DNA of 64,000 bases, taken from a virus. Below the pieces are notes generated by a model. That model saw only the letters and a list, made by a program, of their open reading frames with translations. It searched no databases and was not told where the DNA came from. How positions within the stretch are numbered: position 1 is the stretch's first letter; each line of letters starts with the position of its first letter. The position numbers and the translations under genes are program-made. This document shows, piece by piece, positions 1 through 8,302 of the stretch. Where the stretch lies: positions 1 to 64,000 of IMG/VR virus record IMGVR_UViG_3300042346_001592; one strand, 5' to 3'.

Positions 1-1330
1 TTCCACCGTTAGGAAGGAGTGATGGTAAGTGTAATGTTCCAGATACAATAGCTTTATATCTATCTTTATCTGCTGAAAAGTCACTCACCGAAATAGTTAT
101 ACCAAAACTCGAAGTTGAACCGGTAGAATTTAATATAAAATTTTGAATTTGAGAAATAACACTTCCAGTTCCATCATAAATTATAAAACTCATGGTAGTT
201 CCAGTAGAAAAACAAGAAAACTCACTACTCGAAAAACCTACAATTGAATTATAACTATTCGTTGTTGGTCTAGTGGTATCACCAATAAAATCACTACTTA
301 CAGACCATCCACCAACACTATAATAATCAGCAACAGGATTAGCAATAAATCTATCTTGGGTGCTATTAAATATTTGTGGTGAAAAATAATCTACATAAGC
401 AGGAGCTGGAATCCAAACGGTAACAGTAGGCGCTGAGCCTAGAACAGTTACCGCAGAACCAGTTCCGTTGGGAACATTAACGACACCACCACGGAAAATG
501 ATATTTTGAATTCCTGAATAGGTTATACCTGTATTGAAATCAATAACAGATAGAGTAAAACCACTTGATGGTTGGCTAACCCAATTGAAATTACCTGATT
601 CATCAACTGATAGCACAAATCCACTTGTGGGTCCAGCATAGGTTCCAATATTTAAGAGATCGGGTGTTATACTTGAGGTAAAAATATTAGCCGTTACTAT
701 AACATCTGCTCCTGAACTTGAGGTTACAAAATCTATAGTAGAGGAATCTTGAAAAATATAATTTGTGCTAACAGCTGTTGCTCCACCTGAGAGTTGTTCC
801 CAGGCACCGGATGGCCATGTTCCGCTATAAAAATATAATTTTTTTGTATCAAAATTTAATACTACACTACCATTATTAGGTGTTTGATAACTATAATTAG
901 GTGAATTATAAATAGCAATTCTACCTGATTGTGTAGCAAATACACCACTAGAAGGGGTTCCGATAATGAATCTATCCCCATCACTAGGACTAGTTATATC
1001 ACCTGGACTTTGAGTGAATTTTACCACTGGATCCAACCAGTAAGCCGAACCTAACCCAAAGTCTAATTTTTCCCAATTTCCATTATCAGATAGATCTTGA
1101 CTTGATAGGCCTCTTGTTAAAGTGTAAAATCCAGTATCAGCACTATCGTTATAGACCGATACGATCATACCCCATTCTCTACGAACAGTATAGATCTGGT
1201 TTCTCTGTGTAATATTTTCAACTGAGTGTAGGCCACCCTGTATTTCATACGCAAGAGCCGATGCGATAAGATCCAAACTATCATTTGGTCTTACCGGTGC
1301 GGTTATTAATGTTCCTACATTCTTAGACAT
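1..1330 (-). CDS. Fibre-like virion structural protein (3' end outside window)
   Basis: An uninterrupted reading frame starts at an ATG at 1330 and runs off the left edge, giving about 443 visible codons. The N-terminus reads MSKNVGTLITAPVRPND, followed by a stretch rich in Ser, Thr, Gly and aromatic residues with short beta-like repeats, typical of phage tail-fibre or appendage proteins. No enzymatic motif is visible. Its start lies 1 nt downstream of the stop of the next structural gene, so the two are probably one transcription unit. The assignment as structural rests on composition and neighbours; the exact virion role is unknown. Confidence 0.6.
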   Translation of the reverse strand, partial: MSKNVGTLITAPVRPNDSLDLIASALAYEIQGGLHSVENITQRNQIYTVRREWGMIVSVYNDSADTGFYTLTRGLSSQDLSDNGNWEKLDFGLGSAYWLDPVVKFTQSPGDITSPSDGDRFIIGTPSSGVFATQSGRIAIYNSPNYSYQTPNNGSVVLNFDTKKLYFYSGTWPSGAWEQLSGGATAVSTNYIFQDSSTIDFVTSSSGADVIVTANIFTSSITPDLLNIGTYAGPTSGFVLSVDESGNFNWVSQPSSGFTLSVIDFNTGITYSGIQNIIFRGGVVNVPNGTGSAVTVLGSAPTVTVWIPAPAYVDYFSPQIFNSTQDRFIANPVADYYSVGGWSVSSDFIGDTTRPTTNSYNSIVGFSSSEFSCFSTGTTMSFIIYDGTGSVISQIQNFILNSTGSTSSFGITISVSDFSADKDRYKAIVSGTLHLPSLLPNGG

Positions 1331-1331
1331 C

Positions 1332-2294
1332 TCATGTTGTTATTTTTAAATAGTCGATAGTAGAATACTGCTGTGTATTACTTATCCAAATATCATAACT
1401 CTGTGTATATGAACCAATACTATACGTAACTGACGAATAATAAATTGAACCACTTCCATGAATTTTGGTGAATGCGTTATTTATTAGACCATTAACCCAA
1501 AAAACTGGTTGGCCGAAATAACTTGGAAAAGCAAAAACTAGATAATCACCCGAACCATTGATGCGAGGATGTGATTTACCGTCAAGAATAATTTCAAGTT
1601 CTCTAAGGTTTGTATTATTTGGTAATAATTGTATTTGCATATTACTCCAAGTGTTTGAGAAATATTCACTTGTGCCCCACCAAAATTTTTCACTCCATTC
1701 AAAAGTGCTGATTACCGACTGGGTTTGAACACCATCAAATACCGAGGCGGTAAAAGTAGTATCAGTCCATTTAGGAACTGAAAAAACAGTGCTACCACTT
1801 TGGCTAAGTCCGGTGATTGAAAAAGTAGTTGAATTTATTCTAAAACTCTGAATTGAATTCGAGTTTTTTTCAATACTCCAAGAGATAGAAATGTTATTTG
1901 ATTGACCCTTATACTTTGTATTGGAACTTAAAGAAATCGTTACTCCTGGTCCAACATAAGGATAAAATAGACCATCAAAAATTTGACCTAAACTTTGACC
2001 CGAGAAAGTAGTTCCTTTTGGCCATCCACCTATAGTAGCAGTTGATGGTGTTTGTGAACTATAATTAAAATCTGCTATTGTTTGATCGTGTAACTCATCA
2101 GTTCTTTTCCATAGAGTAAATACAGCATTTCTAACATCTACCGCTTGAATGAGATTCGCAGTATTATCTGGAATCGCACTCATCATTTGGTCTAACCCCG
2201 TAGGCGAAAAAATATCACCACCGAAAGGAAAAGTCTGTGAAAAAGTAGCAGAACCAGGAAATGAATAAGTATATGAAGAACCTGTATGTGACAT
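1332..2294 (-). CDS. Putative virion structural / fibre protein
   Basis: A 320-residue protein rich in Ser, Thr, Asn, Gly and aromatic residues, with a central segment (about residues 115-205) that looks like an Ig-like or beta-sandwich repeat (alternating polar and hydrophobic residues, several GxS turns). There is no signal peptide or catalytic motif. It sits directly upstream of another fibre-like gene on the same strand with a 1 nt gap, suggesting co-expression and a shared structural role. A TATATA box (GAATATATACATTC) lies just upstream of its ATG. Function is inferred from composition and context only. Confidence 0.5.
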   Translation of the reverse strand: MSHTGSSYTYSFPGSATFSQTFPFGGDIFSPTGLDQMMSAIPDNTANLIQAVDVRNAVFTLWKRTDELHDQTIADFNYSSQTPSTATIGGWPKGTTFSGQSLGQIFDGLFYPYVGPGVTISLSSNTKYKGQSNNISISWSIEKNSNSIQSFRINSTTFSITGLSQSGSTVFSVPKWTDTTFTASVFDGVQTQSVISTFEWSEKFWWGTSEYFSNTWSNMQIQLLPNNTNLRELEIILDGKSHPRINGSGDYLVFAFPSYFGQPVFWVNGLINNAFTKIHGSGSIYYSSVTYSIGSYTQSYDIWISNTQQYSTIDYLKITT

Positions 2295-2319
2295 CTTGAA
2301 TGTATATATTCAAAATCTA

Positions 2320-3006
2320 TTATTTAATTCTCCAAATAAGTATGTTAGATAAGTCTTTGAAACCAATAATGGTGTATGTAGTTGGTAATTGAGCGAAATG
2401 TAATTTCCAGTGAATTAATTTTTTGGGTGATTCTCTCAATTTTTCTAATAATTTTTCAGATAATTTGCTACTATTAATTATGGATAATAAATCACCTTGT
2501 GTATCAGATGGTAGAATATTCAACTCTATATTGTTAGGTGAAACGTTCATATCTATCCTCAAATTTGATAGAGAACTAAAGAATTCTTGGCTAATCATTT
2601 CTTCAAGTTCTATGATATCTTCTTTAGAAAGACAAATAACCTTTACTAGTTCACCAAAAAGATCGATTTGGAATAAGTTCAATTTTGGCTCTAATAACTT
2701 TATATGAGATAGACTAACATCAAAATAATCCGCTAATATTTTTTCATGCTCGAACATCGAACCCCATTCAAGTGACTCACTAATCAAGAAATCTTCGAGC
2801 GTGTCAAAAATGATTTTTTTAGTAGAATGTGTATCTTCAAGATTGTTATGCTCTATAAACTTTTTATAATTAGATTCTCTCTCTAGGTATCTTTGTATTT
2901 TAGACCATGATATTTCTTTATCTTTACACCAAGATTTTAAAAGACTACGAATCTTTTTATACTTTTTTGTTATATCTCTAGAATTTTTATCAACTTTCAT
3001 ACACAT
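2320..3006 (-). CDS. Hypothetical protein, 228 aa
   Basis: Not recognised. The protein is Lys- and Glu-rich in its first third and looks mainly alpha-helical; the C-terminal third (about residues 140-228) has more beta character. No signal peptide, membrane segment, zinc motif or nucleotide-binding motif is visible. Two in-frame ATGs are available, at 3006 and 3000; the second (MKVDK) is equally plausible because a TATATATA box lies immediately upstream. It precedes two structural genes on the same strand, but a role in the virion cannot be shown from sequence. Confidence 0.6.
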   Translation of the reverse strand: MCMKVDKNSRDITKKYKKIRSLLKSWCKDKEISWSKIQRYLERESNYKKFIEHNNLEDTHSTKKIIFDTLEDFLISESLEWGSMFEHEKILADYFDVSLSHIKLLEPKLNLFQIDLFGELVKVICLSKEDIIELEEMISQEFFSSLSNLRIDMNVSPNNIELNILPSDTQGDLLSIINSSKLSEKLLEKLRESPKKLIHWKLHFAQLPTTYTIIGFKDLSNILIWRIK

Positions 3007-3102
3007 ATATATAAAAAAGCGTGAACAAAAAACAATCTCAAAAAAATATATATAATATCACTAAGGCGAAAAGCCTATAAAAAAATAATAAAAACAAAAC
3101 GA

Positions 3103-3285
3103 ATGAAAACTCTTTTGACCCTAGCTCTTGGTTTGTTCTTGTTTGCTTCATGTGAATCTGCTCCTGAGGAAGTAGCTACTGAAGAAACAACAGTTGTTGA
3201 GACTGAAGAAGTAGTTGCTACTGATTCAACCGCTACCGAAGCACCAGCCACTGAAACTGCTCCTGAAGCCGGAGCTATCCAATAA
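3103..3285 (+). CDS. Small lipoprotein with acidic tail, 60 aa
   Basis: The N-terminus is a short lipoprotein signal peptide: MKTLL, a hydrophobic core, then the lipobox LFASC with Cys17 as the expected lipidated residue. The rest is a low-complexity Glu/Thr/Ala/Val segment without a fold. It would be exported and anchored in a membrane. Lipobox-containing small acidic proteins are common in Flavobacteriia, so a host origin or a role in modifying the infected-cell surface (for example superinfection exclusion) is possible but unproven. A strong intrinsic terminator follows at 3312, so it appears to be a monocistronic unit. Confidence 0.7.
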   Translation: MKTLLTLALGLFLFASCESAPEEVATEETTVVETEEVVATDSTATEAPATETAPEAGAIQ

Positions 3286-3311
3286 CTTTTATAAAAAAGT
3301 TACACAACTAA

Positions 3312-3346
3312 GGGGTGGGATCAGATGATCTCACCTCTTTTTTTTT
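3312..3346 (+). terminator. Rho-independent terminator after the small lipoprotein gene
   Basis: Two arms, GGGGTGGGATCA (3312-3323) and TGATCTCACCTC (3326-3337), pair over 12 positions with G-U wobbles, and are followed by a run of T to 3346. This fits an intrinsic terminator and isolates the lipoprotein gene from the following gene. Confidence 0.8.
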
Positions 3347-3353
3347 ATATATA
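3346..3353 (+). promoter_or_regulatory. TATATATA box, candidate phage promoter
   Basis: TATATATA lies 13 nt before the ATG at 3367 and directly after the terminator T-tract. It belongs to a recurring class of boxes before phage genes in this window and resembles the T4 late promoter TATAAATA. Confidence 0.4.
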
Positions 3354-3366
3354 CTTGTAACAAATT

Positions 3367-4269
3367 ATGACATTAAGAGAAATACAAGCCTACAACAACC
3401 GAAAGCCGGTTGAATTTGTTATAAGGGAAAACTTCAGGCTTATTGAAGATCAGGCTTATATTCCTAGATTTAAGCTCAAAGACATCTACCAAATCGCTGA
3501 TGTTCCGGTAAATGAGCCGATGAAAGTTACAGAAGCGTTGATTATAAAGGGAATCAAATACGGTATGATATTCTTGATTAACTATAAAGGTGAATACGAT
3601 AATCACTTTGCGGGTCACGAAAGAGTCTTTCAACCGATGGTTCTTGGTCGTTCATCCAAAGGAAAACTACTTATTCGTGGTTTTCACCTCAATGGATGGT
3701 CGGTTTCACAAAATAAAAAAATAGATAAAATCTGGAGAATGTTCAGACTCGATAGAATACTATCGATAACTTTCGTGGGATCTTTCTATAGACTACCACC
3801 ATCGGGTTATAATATGAACGATAGAGGTATGCGTGGTGGTATTATAGCTAGAGCTGATTTCAATGAGATCAGAAAAAACCAACAAACCCTCATCAAGCAG
3901 CAGAAAATTCAAAACAAAGATGAAGTAACTCTCGAAGATGATGGTCGTAAGTTTGTATCTATCAAGGCTAAGACTACTGATACACAATTAGATATGAATC
4001 GTCCTTTTGAAAATGCTTACATCAATAATCTAAAAGATACTAAAAATATAAGAATAAGCTTTCTTAAATCTCTTTACGGGAATCGTTGGATAGCACTTCT
4101 AGGAGCTATCGGTGAGACTGGAAACACAGTTAAAATTTTAGACGACAAAAATGTTAATATAGGTGTCTATAAAGTTTTAGACTCGATATCAGGAGATACT
4201 TTACAAAAAATTAAAAGAGTCAAAGGAAATTTCATGTTTGAGTTATTTTTATTTGATAAAAAATTATAA
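3367..4269 (+). CDS. WYL-like domain protein, 300 aa
   Basis: Residues about 55-145 follow the pattern of a WYL domain: a first strand pair (LIIKGIKYGMIFLINYKG), a middle strand pair around QPMVL, and the diagnostic FRLDRI strand near residue 130. WYL domains are ligand-sensing beta-barrels often found in transcription regulators. Here there is no recognisable helix-turn-helix before it, and a further ~155-residue C-terminal region is unassigned. It is followed after 8 nt by the PPK2 gene, so the two are probably co-transcribed. The WYL assignment is by eye; the protein could be an unrelated beta-rich phage protein. Confidence 0.45.
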   Translation: MTLREIQAYNNRKPVEFVIRENFRLIEDQAYIPRFKLKDIYQIADVPVNEPMKVTEALIIKGIKYGMIFLINYKGEYDNHFAGHERVFQPMVLGRSSKGKLLIRGFHLNGWSVSQNKKIDKIWRMFRLDRILSITFVGSFYRLPPSGYNMNDRGMRGGIIARADFNEIRKNQQTLIKQQKIQNKDEVTLEDDGRKFVSIKAKTTDTQLDMNRPFENAYINNLKDTKNIRISFLKSLYGNRWIALLGAIGETGNTVKILDDKNVNIGVYKVLDSISGDTLQKIKRVKGNFMFELFLFDKKL

Positions 4270-4277
4270 ATAGATTT

Positions 4278-5369
4278 ATGAAAAGAATCGTAAAAATTTT
4301 AGAAAGTAGATTTCAAGAAGAACTACCTAATTTCATCCAGGATCTTCAAGATGATAGGGATGACTTTTTCAGTGGCCATACCTTAACAAAAATAAACAAG
4401 GAGGAGTTTCTACAAAGATATTTAGCTGATTATCCTAAAGAAATGATAGATACCTATAATCTATCTGCTTTTATTCAGAAAATAAACCAAACTCTTGAAG
4501 CTTTTCCTAACATTAGTAGTGAAATATTAGAAAGAAACTGGGATATTTACCTTAACTCGTTGGGCAAAAGAGATTACGATGATACAGGTGATCCAGATTC
4601 AGCACAAATTCAAGTAGAGTTCGATGATGAGCGTTCTATACTTAAAAAATCCACGTTTGAAAGAGAGAAGTATTTTATACAAATTGATCTTCTTAAAATG
4701 CAAGAATGGATTAAAGAACAGGGCAAAAAGATGATTATTGTATTCGAAGGACGTGATGCTGCTGGAAAAGGATCCACCATTAAAAGATTCATTGAATATT
4801 TAAATCCTCGAGGTTTTAGAGTAGTAGCTCTTGATAAACCAACACCAGAAGAAAAAAGAAATTGGTTTCAAAGATACGAAACTCATTTTCCTAAAGCTGG
4901 TGAAATTGTATTTTTTGATAGAAGTTGGTATAACAGAGCTGTTGTTGAACCAGTTATGGGATACTGCAGTGAAGAAGAATACAAAGATTTCATGGAGAGT
5001 GTCAATGACTGGGAAAGATCGATTACTGATTCCGGTATTATACTTATTAAATTTTGGTTCTCAATAACAAAGGAAAAACAAGAGCAAAGATTTGAAGCTA
5101 GAAAAAAATCACCACTCAAATATTGGAAGTTTTCACCAAACGATGCTAAAGTTATTGATAAGTATGAAATAATGACTTTCTATAAAAATCAAATGTTCAA
5201 TAGAACTTCCACAGATTTCGCACCTTGGGTTATTATCAACTCGAATGATAAGAAAGTAGGTATATTAAACTCCATGCGATATGTTCTTTCACAAGTTGAA
5301 TATCCAGATAAAAATCCATCTGTTATCGAGTGGTATCCAGAGGTAGTGAATATTCTTAAGTTAAACTAA
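4278..5369 (+). CDS. ppk2: Polyphosphate kinase 2 (PPK2) family protein
   Basis: PPK2 enzymes transfer phosphate between polyphosphate and nucleotides. The core is clear: Walker A GRDAAGKGS at residues 158-166, the Walker B-like FFDRSWYNR at 212-220, and a lid-type segment with Arg/Lys residues near 270-285 (FEARKKSPLKYWKFSP). At 363 aa it is longer than usual for single-domain PPK2 (about 270-300 aa) because of an N-terminal extension of about 125 residues, which is acidic and of unknown role. It is followed after 9 nt by a glycosyltransferase gene. In a phage it may regenerate nucleoside di- or triphosphates from host polyphosphate; the substrate class (NMP or NDP) cannot be fixed here. Confidence 0.88.
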   Translation: MKRIVKILESRFQEELPNFIQDLQDDRDDFFSGHTLTKINKEEFLQRYLADYPKEMIDTYNLSAFIQKINQTLEAFPNISSEILERNWDIYLNSLGKRDYDDTGDPDSAQIQVEFDDERSILKKSTFEREKYFIQIDLLKMQEWIKEQGKKMIIVFEGRDAAGKGSTIKRFIEYLNPRGFRVVALDKPTPEEKRNWFQRYETHFPKAGEIVFFDRSWYNRAVVEPVMGYCSEEEYKDFMESVNDWERSITDSGIILIKFWFSITKEKQEQRFEARKKSPLKYWKFSPNDAKVIDKYEIMTFYKNQMFNRTSTDFAPWVIINSNDKKVGILNSMRYVLSQVEYPDKNPSVIEWYPEVVNILKLN

Positions 5370-5378
5370 GCTCTTTTA

Positions 5379-6350
5379 ATGCTTATATTGTATGGCATAC
5401 AAACAACTGGACTAGGTCATCTATCAAGAAGTTTAAAAATAATCAAATCTCTTGAAAAAAGAGGCCACAAGGTTGATATCGTCACTTCTGGTCCAGATCA
5501 GAATATTTTAGATATAAAATCAAAACATTACAAAGGATATTCTTTTTTAAAAAATAAAGGGGGTGAAATTAGTATCACCCAAACACTTTTCGGTCAAGAT
5601 ATTTCTCAATTATACCGAGATATCAAAAACTTTCCTAAAAGAGATTATGATTTTGTTATTTCTGATTTTGAACCTATCTCTTCTTGGGTTTCCAAACACA
5701 GAAATATTCCTCTTTTTTCAGTATCTAATCAATCTAATTTTTCAAGTAGTAACTACACAAGACCCTTAAGTATTCTTGCCCTGAGTGAAGTAGTTATGAA
5801 AATTGGGATACCTTTTGGAAGACCGATTGGTTTTCACTGGAAACCATTTGATAATTTTATCTATAAACCTATTATAAGAGATGAAATATTCTTCGCTGGT
5901 GATAGGAAAGAAGAAGATTATTATTTAATCTATATAAACAATATGAATATAGAGAACACGATTGGTGTATTGAAGAGATTCGTGAAAGAAAACTTCATCA
6001 TTTATTCATCTGGCCCATATAGTGATAACTTACCAAAAAATATAAAAATAAAACAACTCAATTTCGAGAGCTTCACTAAAGATTTGATATCTTGTAAAGG
6101 TGTTATAACCAACTCTGGTTTTTCTACAATCACCGAGGCTATTTTTCTAGGAAAAAAATTAATGTCTGTTCCTCAAAAAAATCAATGGGAACAACTTTGT
6201 AATGCTTATGATCTAGCAAGGGATGGTTTTTTCATAGATGATAGCCTTGATAATTTAGATAAATTTATCGAAAGTCCTAAAACTACTATTGAACCTTGGA
6301 GTGATCCTTCAGAGGATATCGTAGATGAGATTCTTTTTGGGGTTGAGTAG
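5379..6350 (+). CDS. GT-B glycosyltransferase (MurG/GT28-like)
   Basis: The N-terminus has the GT-B acceptor-domain signature GIQTTGLGHLSRSL, as in MurG-like and MJ1255-type glycosyltransferases, where a Gly-rich loop is followed by a helix. The C-terminal half holds the expected donor-binding region: GVITNSGFSTITEAIFLGKK (about residues 247-266), then a conserved QWEQ.NA segment. Length (323 aa) is normal. No signal peptide or membrane span is visible. Donor and acceptor are unknown; it is one of several transferases scattered through the phage core region. Confidence 0.8.
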   Translation: MLILYGIQTTGLGHLSRSLKIIKSLEKRGHKVDIVTSGPDQNILDIKSKHYKGYSFLKNKGGEISITQTLFGQDISQLYRDIKNFPKRDYDFVISDFEPISSWVSKHRNIPLFSVSNQSNFSSSNYTRPLSILALSEVVMKIGIPFGRPIGFHWKPFDNFIYKPIIRDEIFFAGDRKEEDYYLIYINNMNIENTIGVLKRFVKENFIIYSSGPYSDNLPKNIKIKQLNFESFTKDLISCKGVITNSGFSTITEAIFLGKKLMSVPQKNQWEQLCNAYDLARDGFFIDDSLDNLDKFIESPKTTIEPWSDPSEDIVDEILFGVE

Positions 6351-6367
6351 AAAAAAAAAATAAATAA

Positions 6368-6844
6368 ATGACAAATGAAATAAAAATTTTCAAAAAAATA
6401 CTTAGTTCCAAAGACGATCCATATCTTGGTGTCGATTTTGAGTTCTATACAAGGTGGCGATTGATATTGAGAATACTCGTTGGATTAAATAAAAACTATA
6501 TCTGGACCCAAGTTTTCAGAAAAAAATATAAGTTCAACACACAACTTGCTGTAATTGGTCTTAAAACCTCGGGTCAAAATGTAAAGAGAAGAACCAAAGG
6601 ATTTGCTAAAGAATTTCTTTTAGAAAATAAAAATCCCAAATGTATATTCTGCCATCAAAAATTAACAGAAGAAAACGCCACGACCGATCATATTATACCG
6701 ATTAGTGAAAGGGGAACAAACGCTCAGGTAAATCTTGTTGTTTGTTGTGATAAATGTAATGTTGAAAGAGGAAACGCACCTTTTTACACTTATTTTAGAA
6801 AAAAGAACCCTTCAAGAGCAAAAGAAAAATATATATTCATATGA
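6368..6844 (+). CDS. HNH endonuclease
   Basis: The C-terminal half is a canonical zinc-supported HNH module: C92-x2-C95, then DH at 107-108, Asn122, and C127-x2-C130-N131. Such proteins cut DNA, as homing endonucleases, packaging-associated nucleases or defence nucleases. The N-terminal ~85 residues are basic and may bind DNA. The stop overlaps the next start as ATGA (6841-6844), so it is translationally coupled to a probable PD-(D/E)XK nuclease. It does not interrupt an identifiable gene, so a classic intron-homing role is not evident. Confidence 0.85.
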   Translation: MTNEIKIFKKILSSKDDPYLGVDFEFYTRWRLILRILVGLNKNYIWTQVFRKKYKFNTQLAVIGLKTSGQNVKRRTKGFAKEFLLENKNPKCIFCHQKLTEENATTDHIIPISERGTNAQVNLVVCCDKCNVERGNAPFYTYFRKKNPSRAKEKYIFI

Positions 6845-7620
6845 TAATAAGAGGCCCTAGATTCTCATTTGAGATGAGTGATAGAGAACACAACGATTTT
6901 AAGAATTTAGTTGTTGAAAAACTAGAACTTGTTTATGGTAAAGATTCATTCTCACAAGTAGATGGTATTTGGGGCAACTTTTTAAATCCAGTAGAGGGTA
7001 TTGAAAATCCAAATCGTGTAAAAAGTATATTAAACTACTTGAATACCAATATTCTTTTTAGAGAAATGATCTGTAAGAAAAATACTTCTCTATCAAATTA
7101 TAGTGAATTGAGGGATTATTTTGATAAAAACTACCAAAAGTTTATCGAGAAGAGTGGTGAGTATTTCGGTCAAGTTTTACAACTCTTAGAAAGAACCGAA
7201 GAAAAAGGTGTCGCAAATGAACTTTCGGCCATACCAAGATTAAAAAGAGGCCTAAAGGAAAAACTTTCTCTAGATGTTGATGTCTATAGAACTGAAACGG
7301 ATTCTAAAGATGATTTGATATTTGGTATTGATATTTATTATCTAGAAGATGGTCAGATGGTTGGATGTCAAGTCAAACCACTAAAATCTTTCCAAGAAGA
7401 TGCAGACCATATTATTATCGAAAGTTCAGGCCTTATAAAAAAATACAGAGGTATCAAGTTTTTAATCTTTATTGATAGACATCCATCAGAAAATCCAAAT
7501 GAAGAGAAATATGTTCGCGGCACTAAATTCTTTATCTTCTATAATGATCCTCTAGAAATACAGAATAAAACACTTGTATTCTCAAGAGGTTCTCTTTTTT
7601 ATACCAATCAAATACCATAA
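6841..7620 (+). CDS. Probable PD-(D/E)XK-like nuclease
   Basis: Function is suggested by a restriction-endonuclease-like signature: an upstream helix with Glu (EKGVANELSAIPRL, about residues 121-134), a strand FGIDIYY with Asp near residue 161, and a strand CQVKP near 175, which can serve as the Q-x-K variant of the (D/E)-x-K motif. It overlaps the HNH gene by 4 nt (ATGA), so both should be made together. The assignment is tentative because the motif is short and was read by eye. If correct, the pair would be two nuclease types in one operon. Confidence 0.4.
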   Translation: MIIRGPRFSFEMSDREHNDFKNLVVEKLELVYGKDSFSQVDGIWGNFLNPVEGIENPNRVKSILNYLNTNILFREMICKKNTSLSNYSELRDYFDKNYQKFIEKSGEYFGQVLQLLERTEEKGVANELSAIPRLKRGLKEKLSLDVDVYRTETDSKDDLIFGIDIYYLEDGQMVGCQVKPLKSFQEDADHIIIESSGLIKKYRGIKFLIFIDRHPSENPNEEKYVRGTKFFIFYNDPLEIQNKTLVFSRGSLFYTNQIP

Positions 7621-7645
7621 AAAAAATGAAAATATTTTTTTAATA

Positions 7646-7653
7646 TATAAATA
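7646..7653 (+). promoter_or_regulatory. TATAAATA box, T4-late-type promoter
   Basis: The sequence TATAAATA, identical to the T4 late promoter core, ends 17 nt before the ATG at 7671 and is followed by an A-rich leader without Shine-Dalgarno sequence. Confidence 0.5.
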
Positions 7654-7670
7654 AAAAAAAACATAAAAAC

Positions 7671-8300
7671 ATGAAAAGGAAAATTAAAGATTTCTCAAAA
7701 TTCGTAAATGAAGAACTCGAAATGAGAGACGAAATGTATGGTGGTGAGGAAACTGAAACCATGCCTATTACAAAACCAGTTACTAAACCAAGACCAGGTA
7801 TTGGAACAATACCAGCTCCGGTTCCTGGAACAGAACCAGATCCACAAGGCTCACGCAGATTCATGGATGATACCATGTACGATGAGTTTGATACTGATAT
7901 GCGTGAAATCGAATCAGAAGATGATGGAGTAGAATACGAAGATAACATTCAAACCGAAGAGGAAGAGGGTGTTTATATCGGAACAAAACTTATGGAAGAT
8001 CTTGCTGATGAACTTGGTGTTGAAATCGTTGATAATCAAATCAATTATAATGGACACGTTATCAACTTCTACTCTGAAACCGAAGCTTTTGACATCGACG
8101 GTGAATCTTATACTAGAGACGAACGTGGTAAAAAAACTCCTATAAAGACCGTAGAACAAGTTCTTGACTTTTTGAATAAAGGCCAAGATAGAGGTATGAC
8201 CAAGCCAAGTCGTATGGCACAACCAAGTCGTATGGCACAACCAAGTCGTATGATGGAAGAAAGATTCAGAGCAGGACGTGGAAGACCTGGTAGAATTTAA
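7671..8300 (+). CDS. Acidic phage protein with capsid-targeting-like N-terminus, 209 aa
   Basis: The first residues MKRKIKDFSKFVNEEL resemble the capsid-targeting peptides of T4 internal head proteins (such as MKTYQEFIAEA). A Pro/Thr-rich low-complexity segment (about 32-60), an acidic stretch (63-105) and a compact alpha/beta segment (about 108-168) follow. The C-terminus carries a threefold PSRMAQ-type repeat and a basic Arg/Gly-rich end. These features suit a prohead core or packaged protein, but no known family was recognised. It is preceded by a T4-late-type box and ends 2 nt from the convergent polymerase gene. Confidence 0.5.
   Translation: MKRKIKDFSKFVNEELEMRDEMYGGEETETMPITKPVTKPRPGIGTIPAPVPGTEPDPQGSRRFMDDTMYDEFDTDMREIESEDDGVEYEDNIQTEEEEGVYIGTKLMEDLADELGVEIVDNQINYNGHVINFYSETEAFDIDGESYTRDERGKKTPIKTVEQVLDFLNKGQDRGMTKPSRMAQPSRMAQPSRMMEERFRAGRGRPGRI
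8205..8252 (+). repeat. 18-bp in-frame tandem repeat, about 2.7 copies
   Basis: The unit CCAAGTCGTATGGCACAA occurs at 8205-8222 and 8223-8240, then a partial copy to 8252. It encodes PSRMAQ repeats near the C-terminus of the acidic phage protein and could vary in copy number by slippage. Confidence 0.85.
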
Positions 8301-8302
8301 TA

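Noticed and set aside
4265-4272. TATAAATA just before the PPK2 start
   Set aside because: It overlaps the stop of the preceding gene and ends only 5 nt before the ATG, too close for a T4-type late promoter with a leader.
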